Assembly (NCBI RefSeq): GCF_000411255.1
Contig: NZ_KE150412.1
Span: forward strand, 3,080,842-3,144,841
DNA length: 64,000 nt
DNA from: Paenibacillus sp. HGH0039
GTDB lineage: Bacteria; Bacillota; Bacilli; Paenibacillales; NBRC-103111
Reading direction: 5' to 3'
Shown: one piece after another, positions 1 to 12,666 of the stretch
Position numbering within the stretch: position 1 is the stretch's first letter
How the letters are laid out: every line of letters starts with the position of its first letter
The notes under the pieces: model-generated
The model's database searches: none
Told to the model about the DNA's origin: nothing
Seen by the model: only the letters and a program-made list of their open reading frames with translations
Program-made: the position numbers and the translations under genes

Positions 1-2559
<2,559 letters not shown>

Positions 2560-2697
2560 TACAAGGTTATTTCCGACAGGAAAGACCGCATCGAAAGCAT
2601 AGGCTATATATGCACCACAAGATCTTTGGATGGATCGGCTGCACGTTTCGCTGCTAGTTTTCAGGGAGCAACCCTGATTTGTCTGAATAGACACCTG

Positions 2698-2814
2698 TTT
2701 GGTGACGATGGCGGAAGGGAACCACGCGTACCCATCCCGAACACGACCGTTAAGCCTTCCAGCGCCGATGGTACTTGGACCGAAGGGTCCTGGGAGAGTA
2801 GGACGTTGCCAAGC
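2698..2814 (+). rRNA. 5S ribosomal RNA
   Basis: This 117-base segment begins tttggtgacgatggcgg and ends ggacgttgccaagc. It contains the conserved cccatcccgaacacg and agcgccgatggtac blocks, closely matching Bacillus-type 5S rRNA. It lies about 140 bases after the 23S gene in the same operon. The ends are set by homology and may be off by one or two bases. Confidence 0.95.
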
Positions 2815-2820
2815 ACAAAT

Positions 2821-2856
2821 AAAACCTTTTCGAATGAGAGTTCGAAAAGGTTTTTT
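2821..2856 (+). terminator. rRNA operon terminator
   Basis: A perfect 14-bp stem (AAAACCTTTTCGAA / TTCGAAAAGGTTTT) with a six-base loop is followed by a U run, right after 5S rRNA. Confidence 0.93.
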
Positions 2857-2911
2857 GTTATAGAAAAGAGACATGCTAGCAGGGAACGCCAAGATTGTCA
2901 TGCTCTGCTTC

Positions 2912-2940
2912 TTGACATGAAAAAACGCCTTATGTATGAT
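2912..2940 (+). promoter_or_regulatory. guaB promoter
   Basis: A TTGACA box at 2912-2917 and TATGAT at 2935-2940 are separated by 17 bases, a near-consensus sigma-A promoter. Transcription would begin around 2947, leaving a leader of about 30 bases before the guaB start. Confidence 0.8.
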
Positions 2941-2955
2941 TGCAATAATATCTAA

Positions 2956-4437
<1,482 letters not shown>

Positions 4438-4458
4438 CTAGAATATTTCGAGCCATAT

Positions 4459-4497
4459 AGGGGACCCCGGTTTCAGGACCGGGGTCTCCTTTTTTTT
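4459..4497 (+). terminator. guaB terminator
   Basis: A GC-rich stem (ggggaccccggt / accggggtctcc) with a six-base loop is followed by seven T residues. Confidence 0.92.
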
Positions 4498-4555
4498 ATG
4501 CCTGGGGAATGGTACAATAAGACTCATCATGAATTTACAAATAGGAGTGTGTGAG

Positions 4556-5848
4556 TTGAAAAAATTTGGTTTCTGGAAAAGAAAAGTATCTTTGGCCCTC
4601 GTTTTTGCAATGCTACAAGTATCCTTCCTTCACATATTTGCGGTTACCGCGTTGGCGGCTGACGGCGAACCCGAATTGGATGTTAGTTCTGCTATTCTGA
4701 TGGAAGCGAGCACAGGACAGATTTTATTTGAGAAAAATGCCGATCAAGTCTTGCCTCCGGCAAGTATGTCCAAAATGATGACAGAATACCTCGTTATGGA
4801 AGCGATTCACAATGGCAAGCTTAAGTGGGAAGATACCGCCACGGCAAGCAAGTACGCGGCCAGCGTAATCGGGTCCGGCCAGCTAATCGCGGAAGGCGAA
4901 ACCCTGACCATCAAAGATTTGTTTTATGCGATGTCGATTTATTCTTCCAACGATGCTTCTATTGTTCTTGCGGAAAAGCTTGGCGGGTCGGAAGAAGGTT
5001 TTGCCAAGTTGATGAACGACAAAGCAAGAGAGCTCGGCATGTCGGATAAAGCCCAATTCATTAATGCGACGGGCCTATCCAGAGCGGATATTAAGGAGAA
5101 TGCCCCTAAAAGTATTCAAGGGGAGACGGTGATGTCAGCGAAGGATGTAGCCATTCTCGCAAGACATCTGGTTACAGAGCATAAAGAAGTGCTGGAGTAT
5201 ACAAAGGTTCCTTCAAAAAAACTACGCGAATCGGATAAAAGTCCGATGATTAATTACAACTGGATGCTTGAAGGCAACAGCAGCAATGTGAATTTCAAGA
5301 AGTATGCTTATCAGGGTCTAGATGGCCTTAAAACCGGTCATACCGATGAAGCCAAGTATTGCTTTACTGGTACGGCCGAACGCAACGGCATGCGCTTAAT
5401 CAGCGTTGTGATGGGTGCGAAAACGGAGCCGGAACGTTTTAACCAGACACGCAAAGTGCTGGACTACGGATTTACCAATTTTGAATTCAAAACGTTGGCT
5501 AAAGCCGGAACTGCTCTCGACGCGCAGAAAACCGTGCCGATTACAAAAGGCGTAGAACTGGAAGCGCCTGCTGTCCTGAAAAACGATGTAGCTTTTGCCG
5601 TGAAGAAGGGAACCGCGGATACGAAGCTGGAAACGAAGGTTGATCTGCTGGCAGCGGACAAACTGGTTGCCCCTCTCAAAAAGGGAGACAAGCTGGGTAC
5701 AGCTACCCTGTCCTTCGGTAAAAACTCCGAAACGGTTGATTTGGTGGCCGAAAACGATATGGAAAAAGCAAGCTGGTTCCGGATGATGATGCGGGCGATC
5801 AAAAACTTGTTCGCAGATCTGTTCAACGGGGTTAAAGGCTTATTCTAA
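4556..5848 (+). CDS. dacA: D-alanyl-D-alanine carboxypeptidase (PBP5 type)
   Basis: This is a low-molecular-weight penicillin-binding protein that trims the terminal D-Ala from peptidoglycan stem peptides outside the membrane. It shows a signal peptide ending at about ALA-A (residues 33-35), the serine acylation motif S70-M-S-K73, the S130-S-N132 motif and K259-T-G261. A PBP5 C-terminal beta domain follows, then an amphipathic tail (about the last 25 residues, with FRMMMRAIKNLF) that anchors it to the membrane. I prefer the TTG at 4556 because AGGAG lies 8 bases before it and it gives a canonical MKK signal peptide. An in-frame ATG at 4529 has no ribosome site. The position between guaB and pdxS matches Bacillus subtilis dacA. 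Confidence 0.93.
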   Translation: MKKFGFWKRKVSLALVFAMLQVSFLHIFAVTALAADGEPELDVSSAILMEASTGQILFEKNADQVLPPASMSKMMTEYLVMEAIHNGKLKWEDTATASKYAASVIGSGQLIAEGETLTIKDLFYAMSIYSSNDASIVLAEKLGGSEEGFAKLMNDKARELGMSDKAQFINATGLSRADIKENAPKSIQGETVMSAKDVAILARHLVTEHKEVLEYTKVPSKKLRESDKSPMINYNWMLEGNSSNVNFKKYAYQGLDGLKTGHTDEAKYCFTGTAERNGMRLISVVMGAKTEPERFNQTRKVLDYGFTNFEFKTLAKAGTALDAQKTVPITKGVELEAPAVLKNDVAFAVKKGTADTKLETKVDLLAADKLVAPLKKGDKLGTATLSFGKNSETVDLVAENDMEKASWFRMMMRAIKNLFADLFNGVKGLF

Positions 5849-5871
5849 GCGGGTTCTCTCAGGAAAAGTTA

Positions 5872-5900
5872 TTGTTTTCACGAACAGGTTCATGTAAAAT
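5872..5900 (+). promoter_or_regulatory. pdxST promoter
   Basis: TTGTTT (5872-5877) and TAAAAT (5895-5900) are 17 bases apart, upstream of pdxS and after dacA. No regulator site is evident. Confidence 0.6.
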
Positions 5901-5963
5901 GTTAGCTTAGAAGTTCATGAACGAAAAATCTAGCTAGGGATATAAATTCCAGGAGGATTTAAT

Positions 5964-6845
5964 ATGGAGACGGGTACTTCGCGCGTAAAAAGAGGCATGG
6001 CTGAAATGCAAAAAGGCGGCGTCATCATGGACGTCATGAATGCGGAACAAGCTAAGGTTGCAGAAGCTGCGGGTGCTTCCGCGGTTATGGCACTGGAACG
6101 GGTACCATCCGATATCCGTGCGGCAGGCGGCGTAGCCCGCATGGCGGATCCGACTGTTCTGGAAGAGGTTATGAAGGTTGTTTCCATTCCGGTAATGGCT
6201 AAAGCGCGTATCGGTCATATTGTAGAAGCACGTGTGCTGGAAGCGCTGGGTGCGGACTATATTGACGAGAGCGAAGTACTGACACCGGCAGACGAAGTGT
6301 TCCATATCGACAAGAAGGACTTCACCGTTCCTTTCGTATGCGGAGCGAAAGATATCGGCGAAGCTTTGCGCCGTATCAACGAAGGAGCTTCCATGCTTCG
6401 TACGAAAGGTGAACCGGGAACAGGCAATATTGTGGAAGCGGTTCGTCATATGCGTCTTATTCAATCTCAAATCCGGAAAATCCAGAGCCTGGCGAAGGAC
6501 GAGCTGTATGCCGAAGCCAAAAACCTGGGTGCTCCATACGATCTGGTTCTATATATTCACGAGAACGGCAAATTGCCGGTCGTTAACTTCGCCGCAGGCG
6601 GTGTAGCGACTCCTTCCGATGCGGCTCTTATGATGGAGCTTGGCGCGGACGGTGTATTCGTAGGCTCCGGTATTTTCAAATCGGACAGCCCTGAGAAGTT
6701 CGCGCGTGCGATCGTAGAAGCGACTACACATTACAAAGACTACAAGCTGATTGCGGAGGTTTCCAAAAACCTGGGAGCCCCGATGAAAGGCATCGAAATC
6801 TCCAAGCTGCATGCTTCCGAGCGGATGCAGGATCGCGGCTGGTAA
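5964..6845 (+). CDS. pdxS: Pyridoxal 5'-phosphate synthase subunit PdxS
   Basis: This is the synthase subunit of the DXP-independent vitamin B6 pathway. It builds PLP from ribose 5-phosphate, glyceraldehyde 3-phosphate and ammonia delivered by PdxT. The 293-residue barrel carries the family residues: Asp23 in MDVMN, the Schiff-base Lys80 in MAKARIGH and Lys148 in [11 protein letters not shown] perfect AGGAGG lies 8 bases before the ATG. It is followed 29 bases later by pdxT, so the two subunits are made together as in Bacillus yaaD-yaaE. Confidence 0.97.
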   Translation: METGTSRVKRGMAEMQKGGVIMDVMNAEQAKVAEAAGASAVMALERVPSDIRAAGGVARMADPTVLEEVMKVVSIPVMAKARIGHIVEARVLEALGADYIDESEVLTPADEVFHIDKKDFTVPFVCGAKDIGEALRRINEGASMLRTKGEPGTGNIVEAVRHMRLIQSQIRKIQSLAKDELYAEAKNLGAPYDLVLYIHENGKLPVVNFAAGGVATPSDAALMMELGADGVFVGSGIFKSDSPEKFARAIVEATTHYKDYKLIAEVSKNLGAPMKGIEISKLHASERMQDRGW

Positions 6846-6874
6846 TCAGCCGAGGCAGGAAGCGGGGAAGAACG

Positions 6875-7447
6875 ATGAAAGTTGGCGTATTGGCTCTGCA
6901 GGGAGCCGTAGCGGAACATATCCGCCTGATCGAGGCGGTTGGCGGAGAAGGCGTCGTTGTGAAGCGGACGGAGCAGCTTGCCGAACTGGACGGCCTGATC
7001 ATTCCCGGAGGCGAGAGTACCACGATTGGCAAATTGATGAGACGCTACGGTTTTATCGAAGCGATTCAGGATTTTTCCGATCAGGGAAAAGCGGTCTTCG
7101 GCACATGTGCCGGACTGATTGTGATCGCGGATAAGATTGCGGGTCAGGAAGAAGCCCATCTGGGACTGATGGATATGACCGTGCAGCGCAATGCGTTTGG
7201 CCGGCAGCAGGAAAGCTTTGAAACCGATCTGCCCGTTAAGGGCATTGATCGGCCTGTAAGGGCCGTTTTCATCCGGGCGCCGCTTATCGATCAGGTCGGA
7301 AACGGCGTGGACGTGTTAAGCGAGTACAACGGGCAAATCGTGGCCGCCAGACAGGGTCATCTGCTTGCGGCTTCGTTCCATCCCGAACTGACGGATGATT
7401 CAAGCATGCACGCTTATTTTCTGGATATGATCCGGGAAACCCGTTAA
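6875..7447 (+). CDS. pdxT: Pyridoxal 5'-phosphate synthase glutaminase PdxT
   Basis: This class I glutamine amidotransferase hydrolyses glutamine and channels ammonia to PdxS. The 190-residue protein has the oxyanion strand GGEST near residue 45-49, nucleophile Cys78 in GTCAGL and the His169/Glu171 pair in SFHPEL, completing the catalytic triad. It is co-transcribed with pdxS. A hairpin in the gap before serS may end most transcripts. Confidence 0.96.
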   Translation: MKVGVLALQGAVAEHIRLIEAVGGEGVVVKRTEQLAELDGLIIPGGESTTIGKLMRRYGFIEAIQDFSDQGKAVFGTCAGLIVIADKIAGQEEAHLGLMDMTVQRNAFGRQQESFETDLPVKGIDRPVRAVFIRAPLIDQVGNGVDVLSEYNGQIVAARQGHLLAASFHPELTDDSSMHAYFLDMIRETR

Positions 7448-7462
7448 TCGATCCAAAAGCAG

Positions 7463-7504
7463 AAGCACCTCTTTTGCTCCATACGAGAGAAGGGTGCTTT
7501 TGTT
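7463..7504 (+). terminator. Possible pdxT terminator or serS attenuator
   Basis: AAGCACC at 7463-7469 pairs with GGTGCTT at 7493-7499, followed by a short T-rich stretch. The 90-base gap is too short for a full serine T-box leader, and no T-box core was seen. Confidence 0.45.
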
Positions 7505-7536
7505 CCATTTTTACAACTTTAGGAGGAGGAGTCTCC

Positions 7537-8820
7537 TTGTTCGATATTAAATTAATCCGTACCGACATAGAAACGGTTCAAACCGCTATGAAAAACCGCG
7601 GAGGCAAGCAGCTCGAAGAAGTTACGCGTATAGCGGAACTTGATGTGAAACGCAGAGAGCTGCTGCAGGAAGTGGAGCAGCTGAAGAACCGCCGGAACAC
7701 GGTATCGCAGGAAGTGGCGATGCGTAAGAAGGCAAAAGAGGATGCGGACGATCTGATCGCCGAAATGAAAGGCGTGGGTGACCGCATCAAAGAACTGGAT
7801 GAGGAGCTCAGGACACTGGAAGTCGAGTTGAATCACCTGCTTCTTTCTATACCGAATGTTCCTCATGAAAGCGTCCCGGTGGGGGCCACGGAAGAGGATA
7901 ACATTGAGATCCGCCGCAATGGGAACGTTCCGGAATTCGGATTCGAGGCGAAAGCTCACTGGGATCTGGCCACGGATTTGGGAATTCTGGATTTTGAAGC
8001 GGCCGGTAAAGTGACGGGCTCACGCTTCGTGTTCTATAAGGGTCTGGGCGCTCGTCTGGAGCGCGCTCTGATGAACTTTATGATGGATCTGCACAGTACG
8101 GAGCACGGGTATGAAGAAATGCTTCCTCCGTATATCGTAAACCGGGACAGCCTTACGGGAACCGGGCAGCTTCCGAAGTTTGAGGAAGACGTGTTCCATA
8201 TCGAGAATTCGGAATATTTCCTGATTCCGACAGCGGAAGTGCCGGTGACCAATTACCACCGGGATGATATTCTTGCCGCGGAGCAGCTTCCGCGTAAATT
8301 CGTCGCGTTCAGCGCATGCTTCCGTTCCGAAGCGGGAGCTGCCGGAAGGGATACCCGCGGCCTGATCCGCCAGCACCAGTTTAACAAAGTGGAGCTGGTC
8401 AAGCTCGTCAAGCCCGAGGAATCGTACGAGGAGCTCGAGGAGCTCACTCATAACGCGGAGCGCGTGCTTCAGCTTCTGAAGCTGCCTTATCGCGTTCTGA
8501 CGCTCTGTACAGGCGATATCGGCTTCACATCGGCTAAGACGTACGATCTTGAGGTATGGCTGCCAAGCTCGGAAGCCTACCGGGAGATTTCCTCGTGCAG
8601 CAACTTCGAGGACTTCCAGGCGCGCCGCGCCAATATCCGTTTCCGCAGAGATGCCAAAGCGAAGCCGGAATTCGTACATACGCTGAACGGCTCGGGGCTT
8701 GCCATCGGACGGACGGTAGCGGCCATCCTTGAAAATTACCAGCAGGAAGACGGTTCGGTTACGGTTCCGGAAGTGCTGGTTCCTTACATGAATGGCGTTA
8801 CGGTGCTGCGTAAAAATTAA
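7537..8820 (+). CDS. serS: Seryl-tRNA synthetase
   Basis: This class II synthetase charges tRNA-Ser with serine. The N-terminal coiled-coil tRNA-binding arm spans roughly residues 25-105 with heptad-like Glu/Lys/Leu runs. The catalytic domain holds class II motif 2 around [20 protein letters not shown] and motif 3 around [18 protein letters not shown] use the TTG at 7537, preceded by aggaggagga, which gives 427 residues starting MFDIKLIR, the usual length and start for the family. A longer in-frame start at 7474 falls inside the upstream hairpin region. The gene is followed by tRNA-Ser, a fitting neighbour. Confidence 0.96.
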   Translation: MFDIKLIRTDIETVQTAMKNRGGKQLEEVTRIAELDVKRRELLQEVEQLKNRRNTVSQEVAMRKKAKEDADDLIAEMKGVGDRIKELDEELRTLEVELNHLLLSIPNVPHESVPVGATEEDNIEIRRNGNVPEFGFEAKAHWDLATDLGILDFEAAGKVTGSRFVFYKGLGARLERALMNFMMDLHSTEHGYEEMLPPYIVNRDSLTGTGQLPKFEEDVFHIENSEYFLIPTAEVPVTNYHRDDILAAEQLPRKFVAFSACFRSEAGAAGRDTRGLIRQHQFNKVELVKLVKPEESYEELEELTHNAERVLQLLKLPYRVLTLCTGDIGFTSAKTYDLEVWLPSSEAYREISSCSNFEDFQARRANIRFRRDAKAKPEFVHTLNGSGLAIGRTVAAILENYQQEDGSVTVPEVLVPYMNGVTVLRKN

Positions 8821-8823
8821 CAC

Positions 8824-8853
8824 TTGTAAATAGAACTTTGATTGTGATAAAAT
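8824..8853 (+). promoter_or_regulatory. tRNA-Ser promoter
   Basis: TTGTAA (8824-8829) and TAAAAT (8848-8853) are separated by 18 bases. The -10 is preceded by TGA, making it an extended -10. Confidence 0.6.
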
Positions 8854-8902
8854 TTCTCTGTTACAGTTACTGTCTTCTGTGATCGGAAGTCGGTAGCTTT
8901 CT

Positions 8903-8992
<90 letters not shown>

Positions 8993-9020
8993 TTCAACTC
9001 TTATACAATAAGACCTTACG

Positions 9021-9050
9021 AACTGCGAGCTTAAGCGCCGCAGTTTTTTT
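9021..9050 (+). terminator. tRNA-Ser terminator
   Basis: AACTGCG (9021-9027) pairs with CGCAGTT (9039-9045), followed by a run of seven T. Confidence 0.85.
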
Positions 9051-9200
9051 GCGTTCATGTATATTCTTTTAAACCATTGGAAGTGCTTTGGTTGCTTTGA
9101 AGAAAGGTTGCAGCACGGAAATCACCCAGCTTTTGTCGCAACGGCAAAAGAATAAGCGGACCACGCCTTGACGCATGTTAACGGTAGGGGGTGGTGTAGG

Positions 9201-9551
9201 ATGATGATCAAGACGGAAAAGCCGTCTGTGGAAAGAGATCAGCTCGCCAAAGCTTGGATGGAGGAACTGCCTAATACGCTTCCCGAGTCCGATCATGCGC
9301 GCGTATGGCCCGATGAGGCTGACCCGCAGGCAATCCGGATTCATATCACGAACGCGGGCAGGACGCATTACACGTTCGACTTTAAATGTACTTACGTGGA
9401 CTCGCGGGAAGTGAAGGTGGAACTGGTGGATGTGGAGCGTGATGACGTGCACGCGGATGAAACCAGCGAAATTATTCAGGGCCTGGTCAAGGATTATGTC
9501 CGGCATATTCACGAATGTGCTCAAGTGTTGCAAGAGCTCACGCATGCGTAA
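9201..9551 (+). CDS. Hypothetical protein, 116 residues
   Basis: I do not recognise this family. The protein is soluble, charged and acidic overall, without a signal peptide, membrane segment or cysteine-based metal site. A beta-rich middle (IRIHITNAGRTHYTFDFK) is followed by a helical tail (EIIQGLVKDYVRHIHECAQVL). The ATG at 9201 is chosen over an upstream in-frame start at 9168 because the G-rich ggtagggggtgg precedes it. The next two small genes follow in the same direction with gaps of about 30-45 bases, so the three may share a transcript. One of those is a spore-protein gene, which makes a sporulation link possible but unproven. Confidence 0.7.
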   Translation: MMIKTEKPSVERDQLAKAWMEELPNTLPESDHARVWPDEADPQAIRIHITNAGRTHYTFDFKCTYVDSREVKVELVDVERDDVHADETSEIIQGLVKDYVRHIHECAQVLQELTHA

Positions 9552-9582
9552 CTGCTTGTAGCCGAAATGGGGGTGGACTGAT

Positions 9583-9729
9583 ATGACCCGACAAAGAACG
9601 CGGGATAAGAATCTGCAAAATGTGGCCAAAGATTTGAATAAATCGGCTGTAAACAGTCACGATGCCCAGCAAATTCAGCAGCAGACCAATGACCGTCGTC
9701 ATCAGGATGCTTTGAATCACGAAGAATAG
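9583..9729 (+). CDS. Small hypothetical protein, 48 residues
   Basis: A short, very hydrophilic frame rich in Gln, Asn, Asp and Arg that begins MTRQRTRDKNLQ and ends ALNHEE, preceded by a gggggtgga ribosome site. It has no hydrophobic core, like many small acid-soluble spore proteins. It lies directly before an SspP-like gene, where Bacillus subtilis has sspO, but I do not see convincing sequence similarity to SspO. The function is open. Confidence 0.6.
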   Translation: MTRQRTRDKNLQNVAKDLNKSAVNSHDAQQIQQQTNDRRHQDALNHEE

Positions 9730-9771
9730 AAGCGAAAAATTCCGAAAACGGACCGTTTGGGGTGAAAAAAG

Positions 9772-9921
9772 ATGTCCAAGCCGAAGGCGCAACCCGTGGG
9801 GGACAACGTGACGCAGGAGGAACGGGAGAGATACAACACTCCTGCCAATGAGCCTCTGTCGGGATCGAAGAAAGCGAAGAAACGGAATCATTCCCGTCAA
9901 AATCAGGGAGAAGGAAGTTAA
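9772..9921 (+). CDS. sspP: Small acid-soluble spore protein P (SspP)
   Basis: A 49-residue spore-core protein. The segment NEPLSGSKKAKKRNHSRQ closely resembles the conserved half of SspP (also called CotL) from Bacillus, which has a PLxGSKK...NRNHTRQ pattern. The N-terminal half is divergent. A ggggtga ribosome site lies 6 bases before the ATG. Family members are made in the forespore under sigma-G. I did not identify a clear sigma-G promoter here. It is too short for most gene finders. Confidence 0.75.
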   Translation: MSKPKAQPVGDNVTQEERERYNTPANEPLSGSKKAKKRNHSRQNQGEGS

Positions 9922-10302
9922 CGATAAAAAAAACTTCGCGCGGAGTGCATAGCAATTGAGAACCGGGACATACTAGGATTGTCGGTGAACACAGAGAGGT
10001 GTGGTTCCGTTGGAAAAGTCAGCAGAACAATCATCTGAAGGTCATTCGAGCTTGTAAAGCCAAACTGGAGGAGATGTGCCAAAGACACCGGGACGTGTTC
10101 TAAAAGCCGTTTCACTGTGAAGGTTTGTGAACAGCAAGATGTAGAAGATCATCCAAGTAATCACCGACGGAAAGGAACCCTTAGGGGTTCCTTTTTCATT
10201 TTGATATGCATGAAATTTCTTACAATTTGGTAACAAACCGATTCTAACTTCGTCATAAGAGGTACTGATAAGGTATAGTTTATAGTCAAGGAGGGATGAA
10301 TC
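9922..10302 (+). other. Intergenic region ending in a terminator; possible small RNA or long 3' UTR
   Basis: This 381-base gap has no gene I can support. It holds a strong terminator at 10171-10196, well after sspP, so some transcript must cross 9922-10170: either a long sspP 3' UTR or a separate small RNA. A 15-codon frame with a TTG start near 10011 is preceded by gagaggtg and encodes MEKSAEQSSEGHSSL. The last 100 bases contain the redoxin promoter region and its aaggaggg ribosome site. Confidence 0.5.
10171..10196 (+). terminator. Terminator before the redoxin gene
   Basis: AAAGGAACCC (10171-10180) and GGGTTCCTTT (10185-10194) form a 10-bp stem, followed by further T residues. Confidence 0.9.
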
Positions 10303-10884
10303 ATGGGATTTACGTTAGGAATTGGAGACGGGGCCAGGGATTTTCGTTTACAGGGTACGGACGGCAATATTTACACATTAGACAGTTTCCGGCACGCGAA
10401 GGCATTGGTTGTTTTCTTTACGTGCAATCACTGTCCGTATGTCCTGGGTTCAGAGGAGATCACGCGGCGCACGGCGGAGCAATTTACCGAACAAGGCGTC
10501 GCTTTTGTTGCGATTAACAGCAACAGCTCCCAGACTAACCCGGAGGATTCTTTTGAGAACATGGTAGAACGCATGGAGGAAAAGAAATTCCCCTGGGTGT
10601 ATCTTCACGACAAGGGTCAGGAAGTTGCACTTGCTTACGGCGCTCTCCGTACCCCTCATTTCTTTGTGTTTAACGACAGACGTAAGCTGGTCTACACAGG
10701 GCGCGGAGTCGATAACCCGAGGGAAACCGCTAACATGACCGTAAACAACCTCCAGGAGGCTCTAGAAGCGATTTCGGCAGGCAAACCTGTTCCTATCCCT
10801 GTCACTAACCCAATTGGCTGCAATGTCAAATGGGAGGGTCGTGATAAGCACTGGATGCCGGAGGAAGCCTGCGACTTGGTTTGA
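10303..10884 (+). CDS. Thioredoxin-fold peroxiredoxin-like protein (AhpC/TSA superfamily)
   Basis: This is a 193-residue cytosolic thiol protein of the PRX-like1 type. It starts with the redoxin pattern [14 protein letters not shown], and the active site is C41-N-H-C44-PYV, a CxxC pair in the usual resolving position. The cis-proline region is RTPHFFVF near residue 108. Such proteins are thought to reduce peroxides or act as thiol-disulfide oxidoreductases; the substrate cannot be told from sequence. The start is supported by aaggaggg 7 bases upstream. It appears to be a single-gene unit. The hairpin after it is oriented for the convergent minus-strand operon but could work both ways. Confidence 0.85.
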   Translation: MGFTLGIGDGARDFRLQGTDGNIYTLDSFRHAKALVVFFTCNHCPYVLGSEEITRRTAEQFTEQGVAFVAINSNSSQTNPEDSFENMVERMEEKKFPWVYLHDKGQEVALAYGALRTPHFFVFNDRRKLVYTGRGVDNPRETANMTVNNLQEALEAISAGKPVPIPVTNPIGCNVKWEGRDKHWMPEEACDLV

Positions 10885-10931
10885 ATGGCTAACCGAGGGG
10901 ATAGGTGCGCTTTTCTTGTCTCTAAATTCAT

Positions 10932-10968
10932 GAAAAAAGAAAATCCGCAGGGCAATATGCTCTGCGGA
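10932..10968 (-). terminator. Terminator of the sigma/anti-sigma operon
   Basis: An 11-bp stem (10944-10954 with 10958-10968) and a three-base loop. Read on the minus strand it is followed by a T-rich run (ttttctttttt). Confidence 0.87.
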
Positions 10969-10985
10969 GCTTGGCGTTGGAATTT

Positions 10986-12128
10986 TTAAGATTTCCGGTT
11001 CGGGGAATTGAAGAGCAGGGTTAACCCGCCCCCGATTAAAACCAGGGCGACGATAAACGTTTGGAAGTATGAGGAGATCGAATACGGCCAGTGCCAATCC
11101 GGATAATATCTCCGTAATACGTCGAGCAGTACTTCATTCGTCAGATAGTACAGGCCGACCAGAATGATGAGAAAGCCGATCTTGCGCTGATGGCGTTTGA
11201 TTCCTTTAAAAATCGGCTTGTCTTCGACATATCCGAATTCTTGCCGGGAAATCAGCTGCAGGGCATCGAAAAAGCTGTAAAACCAGAAGATCGGAATCAG
11301 GAACAAAAAGAGCGAGAGGCGGAGGACATCCATAATATAAATGGAGAACAGGAAGCCTGCCATGATTTGAAGCCCTCTCATTTGAAGCCCGAGATACAAG
11401 TGGGCGGCGCCGGGAAATACGGCCAGAACGGTAGCAATCGTCTTGCTCCGTCTGCCTTCCTGACGGCTTTCGCTGAAGTCGTCGAAGAACGTCCGGTCCG
11501 TCAGCTCCATGCCGGCCTGTTTCTTTTCCAACTGCCGGACGGCATCAAAAAGAATATAGATCCAAAGCACGGGCAGCGCGAGCAGGAAGAAGAGAAATTC
11601 TCCGGTATGGGTGAGCGATGCCCCGAAGAAAATCACAATCGCTGCCCCGATAAAGAATGTCATGGCGGAGAGCCCGCGGTACATCATGCCCAGCATGTAG
11701 TGGCCCAGGCCGGGAATAAAGGAAGCCAGGATAATCTTCCGGCGCTCCTCCCTGCGCTGCCATTCGTAGAGTGCCGGATTGAATTCCGGAACGGCGCCAG
11801 GGCCGGGACCATGACTATGACCATGGCCGAGATCGTGTCCCAGGTTTCCATATTCATGGTAACCGGGAGGCGGATACGAAGGCCTGCTGCCGAGTGTAAT
11901 AAACATGTCGACCATGTTAACGACCCAACATGCGGCCGCAAAGAGCAGGAGGAGGACGGCATAGTCTTTAGAGCCGTGCCCATCCACAACAATGAGAAAG
12001 GCCAAAGCGACCGGACCGAAGAAACCGGCTCCGTACAGGAAGGCCCTGAAAATGCGTTTTAAGTACAAATGCCCGAGTCCCGGTATAAACGAGAGCAGCA
12101 GCGCGACTGTGTTGGATCTAGGGTTCAA
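10986..12128 (-). CDS. Polytopic membrane protein with three GLGHLYLG-type repeats
   Basis: About 380 residues with three copies of a TM2-like hairpin module. Each opens with a variant of SFIPGLGHLYL (SFIPGLGHLYLK, SFIPGLGHYMLG and VFPGAAHLYLGL), and a final pair of helices closes the protein. The linker after module one is His/Gly-rich (GHDLGHGHSHGPGPG) and might bind metal. The function is unknown; its position as third gene after an ECF sigma and anti-sigma suggests a regulated envelope or sensory role. The TTG at 12128 is chosen because aaggagg lies 8 bases upstream and it overlaps the anti-sigma stop. A longer ATG frame at 12158 lacks a ribosome site. Confidence 0.8.
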   Translation of the reverse strand: MNPRSNTVALLLSFIPGLGHLYLKRIFRAFLYGAGFFGPVALAFLIVVDGHGSKDYAVLLLLFAAACWVVNMVDMFITLGSRPSYPPPGYHEYGNLGHDLGHGHSHGPGPGAVPEFNPALYEWQRREERRKIILASFIPGLGHYMLGMMYRGLSAMTFFIGAAIVIFFGASLTHTGEFLFFLLALPVLWIYILFDAVRQLEKKQAGMELTDRTFFDDFSESRQEGRRSKTIATVLAVFPGAAHLYLGLQMRGLQIMAGFLFSIYIMDVLRLSLFLFLIPIFWFYSFFDALQLISRQEFGYVEDKPIFKGIKRHQRKIGFLIILVGLYYLTNEVLLDVLRRYYPDWHWPYSISSYFQTFIVALVLIGGGLTLLFNSPNRKS

Positions 12129-12666
12129 GGGGATGTCCTCCTTTTGGTTTCTGGGCATGCAGAGAATCGAAGAAAGCGAAGGTCTGTTCCATAAGCTTAT
12201 CGGACACCGGTGTAGCGAGCGGTTTCTTCTGTTCGGTGTGGACCAGGGAGAACTGGTCCGTCATGCGTCCGAACACGCCGGTGGTCATAAGCAGGAACGT
12301 CGCCGCGGCTGCTATAGCGTAATGGGTCAAGGCCGTCCGTCTCGGGGAGCGGGCTTTCCGGTGTTTTTTCGCTTCCGTCCGGTCAAGGCTTTCTTCGGGT
12401 TCTTCCTGTTTCTGTGCAGCCATCGGAGCCGCTTCCTGTACAACCGGCAGGCTGCCGCTTCGGGCTAGAATTTGATCGATCATGCGTTCAGTATCGGCCT
12501 CATCCGGAAGGGGAAGAGCCGGTGACAAGAATTCCAGGCATTCCGTATATAGCTCCAGGCAAAGGTCACATTCATACAAGTGATCCTCCCAAAGGCCTCT
12601 CTGACGATCATCCGTAATTTCTCCGGCAATGTAAAGCTTCCATTCATCGCGGCTTCTATGACTCAT
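12118..12666 (-). CDS. Anti-sigma factor with zinc-binding ZAS motif
   Basis: This 182-residue protein should hold the upstream ECF sigma factor inactive at the membrane. The N-terminal domain carries the ZAS signature H29-x3-C33-x2-C36, followed by a flexible acidic linker, one membrane helix near residues 110-130 (IAAAATFLLMTTGVFG) and a short outer tail. Its ATG overlaps the sigma stop as ATGA, and its own end overlaps the next gene. Such tight coupling is usual for sigma/anti-sigma pairs. The signal it senses is not evident. Confidence 0.87.
   Translation of the reverse strand: MSHRSRDEWKLYIAGEITDDRQRGLWEDHLYECDLCLELYTECLEFLSPALPLPDEADTERMIDQILARSGSLPVVQEAAPMAAQKQEEPEESLDRTEAKKHRKARSPRRTALTHYAIAAAATFLLMTTGVFGRMTDQFSLVHTEQKKPLATPVSDKLMEQTFAFFDSLHAQKPKGGHPLEP

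Noticed and set aside
9130-9150. Hairpin CTTTTGTCG-caa-CGGCAAAAG as a terminator
   Set aside because: No T run follows on either strand and there is no gene for it to end.
9985-10110. Cyclic di-GMP riboswitch (GEMM-like gggacg...aaagcc pattern)
   Set aside because: Only short pieces match; the tetraloop receptor and the second helix of the consensus are absent.
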